This document shows, in pieces, positions 48,046 through 60,155 of a stretch of 64,000 nucleotides of DNA. Within the stretch, counting starts at the first letter, position 1. Each line of letters opens with the position of its first letter. The notes beneath the pieces are model-generated. The model did no database searches, had not been told where the DNA came from, and saw only the letters and a program-made list of their open reading frames with translations. Position numbers and translations under genes: made by a program. Source of the stretch: Struthidea cinerea (Eukaryota; Chordata; Aves; Passeriformes; Corcoracidae); the NCBI GenBank assembly GCA_013397865.1, contig VZTI01002737.1, forward strand, positions 6,071 through 70,070, in the 5' to 3' direction.

Positions 48046-51000
48046 AATACTAGAGATTAAAGGCTAGAGAAGAGGGAAAGTCCTTATATCTTTTCCTGCA
48101 GAAAGCCACAGTGTCTGTATCTGTCCTCCCTGCCTCCAATGCAAGAGCTGCTAGGTTGTCTTTCTCCCTACCTCACTCTCTCCTTTCAGCCTTTCAGTCT
48201 TTTGCTTCCCTTTCCCCTCCTGGGACAGGTACATTCTTCAAACAGGGAGTGCCTGCGCTCACTTTTACCTGTAGTGATGGAGTGCTCAGTCAGCAACTAT
48301 TGTTATTGTTGGCTGAATTTCTTTCCACGAAATATGATTCAAAGTTTCCTGTCTAGTTATGTCTTCTGCTCGTATTTCCCTTGCCAACATTTTTGTCATG
48401 TCAAGTGTTGATTGGCAGTGGAAACTCAGCCTTACTGACATAATGATCTCAAATTAATGTTGTTATTAATGAAAATTAGAGACTGTGGTTACAGTTAACA
48501 CAACATAAACAGGATGTGCCAAAGTCTTTGCAAGACAAAAGAGGAGTCAGGGTAAAATGAAGGCAGAAAATGGAATTGCTCATGTACTTCATGTCAAGCT
48601 CTTGAGTATCTTACTGTACTTCTGCTGCTGCACAAGTAATTGGAGTGAAAAATACCGTCTCCAGCCCAGTGCACAAAACCTGAGAGTGTGGGCCAAGAAG
48701 CAAAACAAGAGAACTACAGTCAGCACTCCTTGGTTTCAGGCAGGATGAGGGAAATATTACAATCCTTTCTTGCAACACAAAGGTCATGGTATAGAAAAGA
48801 AACCAATTATGATGCACATTGTAACCTTGGAAATATTTTTCAATATGACTACTGCAGTTGTTTATTGTGCATTTACATTTGTCTCTGTCTGCCAGAATCT
48901 AAAGAAACTTATTTGTGCCCCTGAACATATAATTTCCAAATACAATTTGATTCTGAAAGAGCTTAAAATATCTGAGGAAAGAGGTTCTAGTGCAACCCAG
49001 TCAAATGAGCACTGAACTAGAAGCAAGCATATCCAGTACAATTGATTTCCAGGTAAAATAAATAGGAGTATAAATGTGATATGTATCAAAAGATATACTG
49101 ACACCAGAGAAATACTAATGCCTGGGAAAATACTACATATTTCACTGTCATTTACCAAAAAAGTATATATCATTCATCTCAATAAATTAAGTTGCAGTAA
49201 ATTAATGATGATTCCCAAACTCGATAACCATCCCATAAAAGGACATTTTTAAGAAGTATTCTGTATTAGAATTTAGAGAGCTTGTCGCAATGAAATATGA
49301 ATGATGTCAAACATGCACTGAAGAATGGTGAACGAGGTTACAGGAAAGTCAGATGCAAAGTGATGTTTCTGAAAAGACAGTGTTAGAATTGTATACCTAA
49401 AGTACACACGTTAACAAGAAGTTTTGTTTCCAGCACAGACAGGAAAAATACTCTCTAAGGATGAGATTTTCAGAGGAGTTCAGCACCGAGGAGTTTCTGA
49501 AGAAGTCATTTTGACAGCATTCACTGTTAAAGTGGATTGATGGGCTCTGAATGATGGAAACTGGGCCTGGATATTTACAGTTATATCCGGTCTCTTCCCC
49601 ACCAACTCACTCTTACAATGAAATAAACCTTACCTTCCCCACCAAAAAACAAAAAAGCAAACAAACAAAACACAAAACAAAACCCATACAGAAATCCCTG
49701 ATGGATTTGCTTTGCAGAAAACAGTTGTCAAAAATGCTTTGCGTAGCCGTTTGCTATTTCAAGCCTGCTTTAGTAAGTCACGGCTAAGTTTAGTGAGACA
49801 TAACATCAAGTTATTCAGAGTTCAGCACTTAAAGTTCTTTGAATCTGAATTACTTGAATCTTCTTGGCGTTGCAGGCTCTTGAGGAAGAATACATACTGT
49901 AGAGACTCTTCAATGGCAAATGTATAGTGCTGACCTTATACTAAAGGGTTCTTTTTGACCAGCAGTCATTTCTGCAGCAGTTAACCATTTTTATAAGTCC
50001 AGTGCAAAGGATTTTCTTGCTCATAGGAATTTATTTTTTCATTGACTAAATTATTTTATCTTTGTACTATTTTCTTCCTTATTGACAACTTGCATAGAGA
50101 AGCAAATAATTTGCATTTCTAATCAAAAAAATACAAAGACGTTAACAATATCTACCCAAGAACACCACAATATTTTTGCGTCAGATTTAGGCTGGAGGCA
50201 CATGAGGGTGAGGCCATCTGGATATTCATGAAACAATTCAGTTTAAGTGCCAGGCCCACCAGGAAATATTGGACAGAAGAGCAAAAGAGCAGGAGTCACT
50301 TATTAGGTGTAAATACTTGTAAACGTACACATGGCATGATTCCCTTTTTTTTTTTTTTTTCTCTTTTCTCAGGATGCTGAGTATTTAAGACTTCCAGGAC
50401 ACTTTCTAACCCTCTAGATTGTGCACTCCGATTTATAATTCCAGTAACTTAGAAACTCACATAATTCCCTCCAGTTTTCTCCTGTCTTTGAGGATTTTTT
50501 TCTCATAGAAGAACAGTAAGAGCATGGAGTTTGCCTGTTAGGTAAATGTATAAAAACACAAACATTTCACCGGGAAATTCCGAATGTAAGTATTATGCAT
50601 CAGTCATGGTAACATTTCTAACAAAAACTCTTATGTTACAAGTGTTCTAACTATTAAATTGATAGTGATCAGGAAGTCATTGTTTTGACAGATTCCGATT
50701 CAGCACAACATCATTGCCTGGTGCGCACTGGAGTACCTACAGATCTAGCAAAAGGCAACAGAGAGGGAACATCTGTCAAGACAGACTAACCTGCAAAACA
50801 GAAGCAAACTTTTCAGAACAGTAAGGAAGAATAAATCTGGAGCTCCTCATGTCATTTGCAGAGAGTAACCCTTCCAATCGTAAGAGCACTCTTTAAGAGC
50901 AGGAGTCCAACTCTTTGATCTCTGACTTCTCTTGCGTTTTCTGCTGCTGTCCTCTTTCTCATCTCTGCCATAAGATACCCCTTCACAATATGCAAATTGA

Positions 51001-52930
51001 AAAGTTATAACAGAGTTTGATGGAACAGTTTGTCTGTTACAAAGTCACTGAAATTTACTGCTTTCTTCTTTATCCCTATTTTATTTTTTAGTACTGTAAC
51101 AGAATTTAGTAATTTTTCTGGCTGATCTTTTAAGAGGCATTTAGTGAATTTGTATTCCTCTTTGGTCCTCCTTTTAGGTCAACGTGAGCATTGTGAATCC
51201 AATAGCAACCTCATTTTTCCTCAGAAGAAAAAGATACCAAGAGATTTTCTTGGGGAAAAAAAAAAAAGCTATTTCTAGAGTTTTTCATATTTTTATAAAA
51301 CACCATCATTTCTATGAACACGCTTTGACAAGTCAAGCACAGTTTAACTCCTTGTTGGTACAGCAGTATTTCATTGGAAATAACATTAAATCATCTGAGA
51401 TGAAAATTTACACCTATTCAGATGTCACAGCAAAGGATTTAATTTATCTTTCTCTGTCTCATAGTCCTCAATTACTATGTGCAGCTCAACACCCACGTCT
51501 GTCACTTAATTTTGGAGTACATGGATGCACCTGGAAGTGTTTTCTGACTGCAGAAGTGGTTGTGACTTTGGGTTCTGACTCCTTCCCATGGTGGTGAAGA
51601 TGTTTCCACCTGGGAGAGGGAAGAGTATTTGAAAAGAAAAGAGCATGCAAAATCACTGCTGAGCTCCTAGCACTGCAGCTGAACTCACCCCAGAGCTGCA
51701 GGGTGGTGGAGCTCCTCCATCTGTGAAGCAAACACAGCCAAGGAGTGATTTGGCTGCATTTTCCCGAAAAAGTCATGCACACTTGGAGGGTAGATGTCTT
51801 TATTTTTTCTTATCTGCAAGCCAAATGCCTGTTGTTTGATAGGAAGCTCAGGAGAACTATCACCGTGCCCTGAATCTAAAGTGTAGTATGAGAAAGAACT
51901 TTATAATTTGAGCTCTAAAAACATACTCCTATTGCACCTTTTGCCCTTGGTTAGATTAGAGCCAACAATAAGTCCTACTTCTTTTGCATTGTGCCTGAAG
52001 AGTTTCAGCAGCTGCAGAAGAGCTGGTTAAGGTTAAAGTAATATTTTCTTCTGACCCAGGTCCCCTGAAACTGCTGCTGCTAGCACTTCCCTGGTACCTC
52101 CTGGATATGTTTTCACCACCAAGGCAGTTTTTTTGAAGTTCCTGAAAAGATGTACAAATTCTTTCTCCTTGTATTGTTCTGAAACACAAGGCAGTGAGTA
52201 CAGAAAAATAACACAGTCCTTGAAAAATGTCAAACATAAGTCTTTTATGGAAAAAGGGTGCTTACATGCATTTCCCAAATAAAAAGAAAAAAGAGATTAT
52301 TTTTATTTTGGCTGGGTTTTGATGGAGATTGAGAGTTTATTTTAGCTTTCTAGAACTGCCTTTGCTATTTTAAAAACAGCATTTTTGAGCTATGCCAGTC
52401 AATAAGTCTCAGAGGAACTTAAAAGGGGAAAAAATAACAAAAGTCTCATAGCATATTAATAAAGCTGAAGAAATGCATGATCATAGGTAGTCCTAGTTGT
52501 TATCACTGCGAGACACTGAGTGAGATTCCCATCCTGACAAAGTTTGACACAGAACAAACCAAGATATTAAACAAACATTGCCACAGAGCAGGGGAAAGAA
52601 GCAGTGTTGTATGAAATTAAAATACTGAAAAGAGAGGGCAGGAGCATTTTATACTTTCTTTCCAGAGGCCAAAAATGGGACAGAAAACTTGGGAAATTGC
52701 TGAGAATTAAGGATAATTAATGCTGCTACATGTACAGTCATGACTGCCTTTAGCCCTGCCTGCTAGGAGAGGGAAGTCGCTAAACCCTCTTCCACAAACT
52801 CTTGACAGTTCAAATCTCTCATAATGCAGAAGTTTCATCCATTACTTATATTTTCACAATGTAGAAAGTGATGGTACCAAGTAAAATCTTATCCTTACTG
52901 AGAAAATAAAATCTTGCATTATTTTCGAGT
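48046..52930. other. Unique AT-rich sequence, no gene seen
   Basis: Holds a poly-T run (about 50345-50360) and a 140-codon open frame at 51178-51597. The latter follows an acceptor-like TCCTCCTTTTAG, but it has no motif and a length expected several times by chance in this much AT-rich DNA. I therefore do not call it a gene. Confidence 0.5.
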
Positions 52931-53457
52931 TGTCCTGGTTTTGGTTAGGATAGTTAATTTTCTTTCTAGTAGCAGGTACAGTCCTGTGTTTTGGATTCAG
53001 TATGAGAATAATATTGATAACACACTGATATTTCAGTTGTTGACAAGCAGTGTTTCCTCTAAATGAAGGACTGTTCAGTGTTCCATGCCCTGCCAAGGGA
53101 CAGGCACAAGAAACTGGGGAGCAGCTGACCTGAACTGGACAAAGAGATATTCCACATCATGCCCTGTGTATAAACTGGGGGGGATTGGCCAGGAACTGTG
53201 GACTGCTGCTTGGAGAGCAGATGGGCATTGGCCAGTTAATGGAGAACAATTGTATGGTGCATCACATCTTTCTTTGGTTTATTCTTCTCTCTCATTATCC
53301 TATGATGATGATTGTGCTTTATTTTATTTCAGTTCGTAAGCAGTTTTTATCTCAACACACGGGTTTTACCTTTTATGTTGATTCTCCTCTCCATCCCACC
53401 AGGAGCAAAGGGAATGAGTGAGCAGCTTCGTGGGATATCCAACCCAAACCCCAAACA
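52931..53457 (+). mobile_element. Solo LTR of an avian endogenous retrovirus (about 527 bp)
   Basis: It begins TGTCCTGGTTTTGGTTAGG and ends AACCCAAACCCCAAACA, the TG...CA ends of a retroviral LTR. A TATA box (TGTATAAACTGG, about 53166-53177) sits just past the middle. Downstream is a T-rich region with TTTATCTCAACACACGGG near 53350 and a block TCCATCCCACCAGGAGCAAA near 53395. From memory this matches a widespread family of avian ERV solo LTRs in order and wording. No internal retroviral sequence or partner LTR is present, and no clear target-site duplication was found. Its 3' end lies within about 50 bp of the broken end of the CR1 at 53505. Confidence 0.75.
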
Positions 53458-53504
53458 TGAGCCAGGTGCTCACCCATCACATGATGGGTTTATACAGCTG
53501 TGTG

Positions 53505-55330
53505 TTGGACACTGTCTAGGAGATCCTGTGAGACAGTATCAAAAGCTTTACTGAAATCCAAAAAGATTACATCAGCTGGCTTTCCTTGATCAGCTGAGTG
53601 GTTTATCCTGTCACAAAAGGAATTCAGGTTTGACAAACAAGACTTTCCCCTCATGAAGCCATGCTGGCTGTGACCAATGCACAATGACTGCACAGTCATT
53701 CCAGTGTTTTCCAATACCTTCTAGGAAAATCTTCTCCATAATCTTACCATGAATTTAGGTGAGACTGACAGGTCTGCAGTTCTTGGCCTTTTTGAAAATA
53801 TGGGCAACATTAGTCATCTTTCAGTCAGCTGGGATCTCTCTAGATTCCCAACAATGCTCAAAACACATCAAGAGAATCCTTGAGACGACATCAGCCAGCT
53901 CATTGAGTGTTCTTGGATAAATACAATCAAGTCCCATAGATTTATATGTATCTAGACAGAGCAGCAGATCCCTCACAACATCAGGGTCAACTGGGATTTC
54001 ATCACTCTCACAGCCATGGTCTTCCAGCTCAGTGTGCTGGGACCTCCTTAGTCCATAGCTGGTGCTGAGGACAGAGAGAAAGAAAGCATTTAAACATCTC
54101 TGTCTTTTCTGTGTCCCTGTCTGTGGGGTGACCATCCTTATCCTATAACGACCTGGTGCAATCTATGAACTGCCTTTTGTCATTAAAGTATTTAAAGAAT
54201 CTCTTTATTGTCCCCCACATTTCTGGTCAGCTTCACCTCCAGCTGAGCTTTGGCTCCACGAATTTTTCCCTATAATGGACAGCAGAAGCTCTGTATTCCT
54301 CCCACATCACCTGACCTTACTTTCCCTGAGGATACAGCTTCATTTTTTTGCCTTACTGCCAAAAAAAGATTCCTGGTCAGCTAAGCTGGATTTCTGTTTC
54401 ATCTGCTCGACTTCCAACGTTTTGGAATTGCCTGCTCCTGTGCCGTTCGGAGGTGGTGCTTGAGAAGTGACCAGCACTGATGGACCCCAACACCTCCAAA
54501 AGCATTTTCCCAGTAGATCTTACTCGCTAGTTTCCTGAGCAGCCTCAAATCTGCTGTCCTCAGGTCCAGGGTTGGAGCCTTCCTGGCACTTTTTCTCCTG
54601 TCAACAGAGATTTTAAACTCAGTTGCTTCATGGTTGCTGTGGCCAAGACAGCCACCAATGACTTCATTCATGATACCCTCTCTGTTAACAAGCAATAAAT
54701 CAAGGAGGGCAATTAATCAAATCCACTTTCTTAGTAACTGTATAATGAAGTAGTTATCTATGTATTTTAGGAATCTTCTGGATCTGTTTCTTCCAGCTGT
54801 GTAATGATCCCAGTTAACATCCAACAAGTTGAAGTCTTCCATAAGAACAAGGACAGCTGATTTAGAGGTGTGTCTTAATTCCTCAAAGAATGTTTCATCA
54901 GCGTCATCATCCCAGCTGGGTGGTCTAGATTCCCACAATGACATCCACATTCTTTGTTTGGCATTTAATCCTTACCCAGAGGGTCTCAACCATGTCATCA
55001 CCAACTATGAGCTCCATACATTCAAGGCTTCCATTATGTACAGTGACACCCCCTACCTCACTTGCCCTGCCTATTCCTCCTGAAGAGCCTGTAACCATCC
55101 AACATGGTACTCCAGTCACAGGGCTCATCCCACCAGATTTCACTTATGCCAATGCTGTCAAATTTCTGGGACTGAGCCAAAGCTTCAAACTCTTCTTCTT
55201 TGTTCCTTATGGTATAGAAACATTTCAAGTGTGGTTCGTTGTAGCTGACACCTCATGGAGCAGATTAAGAAAGCCCACTAATGCTTGCTTCCTCAAGCTT
55301 TGGCACACCATCCCACCCCTGTCACTGGCC
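53505..55330 (-). mobile_element. CR1 LINE, ORF2 endonuclease and 5' part of reverse transcriptase, minus strand, broken
   Basis: Read on the minus strand from about 55255 the ORF2 endonuclease comes first: an LDGYRLFRR-like segment, then a segment ending ECMELIVGDDMVETLWVRIK (55143-54925). The catalytic-region segment LVLMEDFNLLDVNWDHYTAG follows (54950-54717), then the linker (54695-54399). The reverse transcriptase begins at 54135-53821 (...CLDTYKSMGLDCIYPRTLNE...) and reaches the motif A segment VIFLDFSKAFDTVS (53714-53490). Different segments lie in different frames with at least three frame changes and a stop near 54700, so it is dead. RT motif A keeps its aspartate; the endonuclease motif has Glu where GDFN normally has Gly. 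The copy stops just after motif A, near 53505. Confidence 0.94.
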
Positions 55331-55389
55331 AGCCTTGTTCTGTCCCTTTCCCCATTTTGTTCCTTTCCCCCTTTTGATGCAGCCCGGGT

Positions 55390-55790
55390 TAAAACTGGCT
55401 GTGAGTGCACATTGCTGGATCACATCCAGCCTCTCATCCACCAGTAGCCTCAAGTCCTTCTCACAGGGCTGCTCTCGATCTCTTCATCCCCACTCTGTGT
55501 TGATATTGAGGGTTGCCCCGACTCAGGTGCGGTACCCTCTGGATGCCATCCCATCCTTCAGGAGTGTCAATAGCACCACTCAGCTTGGGGTTGTCTGAAA
55601 ATTTGCGGAGAATGCACTCGATCCCTTCATCTACCTTATTAATGAAGATATTAAATAAAACTGGACCCACTATGGACCCTGAGGTACACTACTTGTCACT
55701 GATGTCCATCGAATATGAGCTGTTGACCACTGAGCTGTGGGGTATTTTTGTTGAATTTCAGCCCATGGTGTGTCTCACATCAACTAATAT
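55390..55790 (-). mobile_element. CR1 LINE, 3' part of reverse transcriptase, minus strand, out of order
   Basis: On the minus strand from about 55790 it holds the RT segment following motif A (a VVN..S-type stretch and the conserved GPVLFNIFIN at 55670-55640). The catalytic motif C region comes next, where the usual FADD-type quartet is replaced by FSDN. The stretch ending DTPEGWDGIQ follows, then the start of the C-terminal region. Motif C has lost the second Asp, so the enzyme would be inactive. This piece is what should come 3' of the 53505-55330 element but lies 5' of it in element orientation. A gap of unassigned sequence (about 55330-55390) separates them. Confidence 0.9.
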
Positions 55791-56360
55791 ATATCTACAA
55801 GAAAATAAAATTCAGAGAAGGGTCAAATATGTGTGTCAGCAGAATCAAGAATTCTTGTGCATAGACAAGAATTGCCCATGCAGCTCTGTCTGCAGATGTT
55901 GTCTGATCTTCATGTCAGTACACAATGATGAAAAACAATCCTTTGAATTTGTGCTGGGTAGGTCTGTGTCAGTTTGTGAAACTAGAATCCTCTGCAGAGA
56001 CTTCACTTGAACACTTGAACAGCCCAGAGACATTCAAATAATGTTGTTTCTAACACAATAAAAGAAATTGAAGCATTTTGCTCTAAACACAATTGCACCA
56101 TCTCTGCTTCTGTTTTTGAGATGAAAATAGGAAAGAGCTTCATGTTCACAGCTGTGCCTTATTTTCACTTATCCAAAACTTACTTTAAAGAACTACACTT
56201 GCCACTAGAAAAACCCACCCATTTTTGTCCTTAAAAAGAATTTAGTTGTTTCAGAAACCACAAAACATCTTAGCACAAAGCACAACTGGGTTTTTAATTT
56301 TTAGTACCAAAGGGAACATTCTAAACCTGTTTCTCTACATTTTAAGATTGCTAACAGAAA

Positions 56361-56455
56361 CAAAATATTATAATTAATATTACATGGTTTTATATTAAAT
56401 ACATTATACTATATATTACATATTAATATATATATCATATAATTAATATAATATG
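56361..56455. repeat. Low-complexity AT-only tract
   Basis: About 95 bp almost entirely A and T, with many short palindromes (TATATA, ATTAAT). It could form cruciforms. No ordered unit is visible. Confidence 0.88.
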
Positions 56456-57463
56456 AAGGAGAAACAGCTGAATAAAATTACTGTCATAGTTAATCACTTT
56501 TTTGCTGGTTTATTATTCATGGATAATACATAGAGGTATATGGAGACAGCCTTCTGTCTGTCCCAGCGGAAGCAAGATCCTCGTGTGGGCTATTTATTAT
56601 ATTTAACCCTCAGCTTTTCAGTCTTGTGTATGCAAACAACCTTTAAATTCCTTATAAGTTTGCTCTGAGGAATCTGCCAACAGCCACAAAATGCTCAGAT
56701 ACCATTTCAGCAACAGAATTTATTTGCAATCATAACAAGATGTCACAAAAAGCAAAACAAATAGAATTAAAGGATTATAAGTAAGCAGCAATATATGTAC
56801 TAAAGAGGAATCAGGCACTTCCTTCCCTATCATTCACAATTTTAAAAAAAAAATTTAGAAAAGAAATAAGAGAGTGAAAGAAAACCAGCAACTTGAATAG
56901 GCTACTGCATGGATTCTTCAGGTGGCTACCAGCTAGGTTGCATGATTATAAAAATATCTAAAAGCAATTCATGATCTCTACAAAGGTAGGAAATAAAAAC
57001 TTGGCTTCTTTTGGGGGCTTTCCAATGTGTTCCCTTCTTCTCTTAATTGTTCCTGTTATTGAGTTCTGTCAACTGTTGGACTCAGCTGGCCTCATTTTCA
57101 CGGTTAGCAATCCTTAGAGGTGTATTCTACATGGAAAATTAATGCGTACTGAAAGAACACCACCAGAACATACATTCTGTAATGGTCAAACTTGACAATT
57201 TTTAGTTAGGCAACTAAAATCTTTACCCTTGAAAAAAGTGTATTTCTCCTCTGTCTAGAAATCTCTGGCATCCTGAGCTGAGCTGTTAAACAATTTGAAA
57301 TAGAAGATGTTTTGAAAAGAAGCAGAGGAATCATCCATGAGGCAATTTAATATGGAACAGTATTTAAGTCACACTAGGAACACACCTGTGGTAGATTTCT
57401 AGAAACTTTGGAAAAAGTTAGGCAAGCTATATGAAATATTAATTTTTAGCTGGAAAGACCATA

Positions 57464-57511
57464 CTTTAAAACTCTACTCCCTAAAACTCTACTCCTTTAA
57501 AACTCTACTAC
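57464..57511. repeat. Three-copy local repeat (unit about 16-19 bp)
   Basis: The word TAAAACTCTACT occurs three times within about 45 bp, with short variable spacers (TCCC and CCTT types). It looks like slippage or a small satellite seed. Confidence 0.9.
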
Positions 57512-58129
57512 CTATGAGGTAATGCAATAAAAACAAAGACGAAAGAGGTGCTGGCTGGTCTTAGAGTCCCAAAGTAGCCATGTGTATATGGAACAGAAAC
57601 CAGCAGAACCGATTATCTCTCAATTTTGATGACATCTGTTGTTTAATTAGTCTTTAACAATCTTTTTCACAGGGAAGGTATCTCTTGGGAAAGAAGAAGA
57701 GGAAAATGACCTGTCCAGATTTTCTCTGCTGAGTATGCAAGGCAGCTTCTGCCTCTTCAGCCCACATTACCCGAGCCTCTTGGGTCTCACTCAGCCATGG
57801 CACTGTCCCTTCTTGTACCAGCATGTCTATTTCTATTAGTACAAGGCTTTTTGTTCATTACCCTTACTAAATGGGGTCTACATGCACCCGTCTTGCAAAC
57901 CCTAAGACATCTTAAAAATACCTTTGGTTCACTGTTGTGTTTCTTCAGAAGATGACAGAAGTAACAGAGATCAAAGCTTGCACTACTGCCTTAGAAGTTC
58001 ATGGGAGGAAACAGAAGGCCAAATCCTACTCCAGTTCTCTACTTCAACTTCCCTGTCTGGTTTACTCTAGGATATTCTTAATGATGGGCTCGCCTGCTAT
58101 CTTGCACATCTCTCTGATGGTTTATCTTT

Positions 58130-58950
58130 TTTAATCATGATGACTACTTCTATTTTGATTTTGTATTTTAACACGTGATGCTTTTGTAATGGTATAGCCA
58201 TTTATCTCACACACCTTCTGGTTTCCCATGTAGTAGTAGTTCAGGACTACCATATTTTTGTATATTTTTCACCCTGCTACTGCTGAGATACTTAGAACAA
58301 ACATTTTCTTCCAGTTCAGCTGATATTTTGGGCAATGGTACTTTCACCCCACTCAACAACCATTATGATTGTGCAGTTGATCATAGCTCTTCAACTCAGA
58401 GGTGTGTTGACACCATGCTTATCCACATTACTTATATCCCTCAAATTATTCCACAATTACATCAATCACCAGCTTACAGATTTTGTTAAATTGTTCATTA
58501 ATGATTCTAGATAATTCATCATCACCAACTGCTTTGGAACCAAGCCACCTCAAAGCCTGGGTCAGACCATGAGCATATCTTCCATATTCCTTACTAATGT
58601 TCAGCTCCGCCCATGAAGCTGTAGCCTTTCCAGTTTTATTAATGGAAATATTAAAGGAAATATGAGACTTGATCAATATTCCACAGAAAAATAACACTTA
58701 ACCCACTGTTCTCAACTACCAGAACAATGATATTAACCAATTGGATAGGTTTTTGCTAAGGAGGAGTTTCATCATCTATTTAGAAAATAACATTGACAGT
58801 TTTTACACTCCTAAACAGGTTCTGGTATTTTGTTAATGTGTGTGAGTTAAGTTCAAAAACCTCTTCTAACCTTTCATTAAAGTCAGCAAAGCTGACAAAT
58901 TGCATTGTTTGCAGTGCTATCCTATCTTTAATGCAATATCTCAAAATAAT
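58130..58950 (-). pseudogene. Decayed coding-like block, unidentified (possible pseudogene or old viral insertion)
   Basis: On the minus strand several consecutive stretches read like protein, each in a different frame. A 56-codon open stretch lies at 58950-58783, rich in charged and amphipathic residues (for example FADFNERLEEVFEL). An 83-codon open stretch at 58697-58446 contains WAELNISKEYGRYAHGLTQA and ends with a stop. A shorter degraded stretch then contains the words VEWGESTIAQNIS (about 58370-58320). They are separated by frameshifts and stops. The plus strand over the region is less protein-like. I do not recognise the protein. The helical, charged composition is compatible with an old viral nucleoprotein-like insertion or a processed pseudogene of a cellular gene, and I cannot choose. 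An A-run at the minus-strand 3' side (ATTAAAAAAG near 58132) is weak evidence of retrocopying. Chance is possible. Confidence 0.3.
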
Positions 58951-59205
58951 TCACATTTTCAATGAAGCAAGTAAGAGACACTGTCAGTTTCCGTGAAAAA
59001 AAAAAAAAAAAACAAAACCAAAAAACACAACCCTTCTTGGCATTTTCAGTATGTGCCATTTCCAGAATGTCATTCAAAGACTGGATTTTTTATTTAATCC
59101 CCATATTTTCTCAGAAAATCTGGTTTTCTCAGAAAAAAAAAACCAAAAAAAAAAAGAAAAACCCAAAACAAAACAACATTCACTGAAACTTATAAGGCTG
59201 CATTA

Positions 59206-59226
59206 TTTTGTCACTAAGTGACAAAA
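59206..59226. repeat. Perfect 10-bp palindrome, 1-nt spacer
   Basis: Arms 59206-59215 (TTTTGTCACT) and 59217-59226 (AGTGACAAAA) are exact reverse complements. The size and symmetry suit a dimeric DNA-binding site, but a chance occurrence cannot be excluded. Confidence 0.9.
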
Positions 59227-59688
59227 CCCCAATATACCAGCGTTTTCGTCTCTGTATATCATTATTAAAGAAATTTGCTTTATTTATTGCATACTTAAGC
59301 AATTTTTAATGTAAATTTGTTTTTTCTACTCGTAGAATATTCAAACTGGACACCTATTACAATGCTCTTATTACAGAGAGAACTGCTACCTGAGAAATGA
59401 AGGACAGCAGAAAAAAAGAAAAACATTCCAGACATAAGGCAGACCATTTTCAAACACTGGGAAAAGGACTCTACTCATGAAAGCATCTGTCCTCTCACAA
59501 ATCCTTAGAATGAGAATGCTCAAGGTTTCAACGATTAATTTTCATTAATTACCAAAAAAAAAGAGAGAGAGAAGCATTTTAGAGTGGTTTCGTTAAGGGT
59601 CCTATGGGCTCTGGTTGACCTGCCTGGTCTTGGCAGTTGCTTGAGGAGGCTGAGAACTTGACACTGGAGGGGAAAGCAGAACTTTGCA

Positions 59689-59706
59689 TATGTATGTATG
59701 TATGTG
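59689..59706. repeat. (TATG)n microsatellite
   Basis: About four TATG units. A similar but shorter TGTATGTATG word occurs near 60574-60586. Confidence 0.85.
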
Positions 59707-60019
59707 TTTGTTTAACACAAAAATGCAATATTGACTTGGAGCAGAAGTACATTATCAAAGTCCTGAATGGATAGAAGTAAAGTTGAATTTTTGTGTAAAG
59801 TAAGGTAACGTAAAAGCAAGTAGCAAAGACAAGAGTTTTCAGAAAAAAGTTTGGCTTGCTCAGGAAGCTGGTTAATTGGATCCCAGGGAGGTAGTTCTGA
59901 AGGGCCCCAGAGCTCAGGGATGCTGGCAGGGCTTTAAAGTCAAAGTCCTCCAAGGGTAAGAATGAGCCATCCCATACTCAGCCAAACAAGCAGGTTTATC
60001 AGGAAACCCCTCTCTCCAT

Positions 60020-60155
60020 CCATGAACAGTTTCAAGCCCATATGGGATAAAGTCCTGGGTAACCTGGCCTGACATGTCAGCAGAACCTGCTGTTGCAAAG
60101 GGGTGCTGAATTGGAGATATCCTCAGCTCCCTGACAGCCTGAACTGTCCTAGGAT
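60020..60155 (+). mobile_element. Degraded CR1 3' UTR fragment, plus strand
   Basis: The sequence TTTCAAGCCCATATGGGATA, then CTGGGTAACCTGGCCTGAC, then GGGGTGCTGAATTGGAGATA, then CTCAGCTCCCTGACAGCCTG and ACTGTCCTAGGATGG follows in order the CR1 3' UTR. Compare a typical TTCAAGACCAGGCTGGATG, then AACCTGGTCTAG, the G-run, GGTCCCTTCCAACC and the octamer tail. The match is degenerate and the tail repeats are eroded, so this is an old copy of uncertain subfamily. Confidence 0.45.

Larger units (their letters stand above)
55791..58129. other. Unique AT-rich sequence, no gene seen
   Basis: Contains the low-complexity AT tract at 56361 and the short triplicate at 57464. The rest is unassigned. Confidence 0.5.
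58951..60019. other. Unique AT-rich sequence with A-runs, no gene seen
   Basis: Includes A-runs at about 58997-59013 and 59137-59160 and a perfect 10-bp palindrome with a 1-nt spacer at 59206-59226 (TTTTGTCACT / AGTGACAAAA). A TATG microsatellite lies at 59689-59706. No gene or transposon was recognised. Confidence 0.5.

Noticed and set aside
51178..51597. 140-codon open frame just after an acceptor-like sequence
   Set aside because: The length is expected several times by chance in 64 kb over six frames. It has no domain, lacks a donor, and a second frame gives an equally plausible short peptide.
54938..55447. 169-codon plus-strand open frame, the longest in the window
   Set aside because: It lies antisense to the CR1 endonuclease and RT pieces, which are clearly coded on the minus strand.
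55513..56010. 165-codon plus-strand open frame
   Set aside because: Its first half is antisense to the CR1 RT fragment and the rest runs into unique sequence without motifs.
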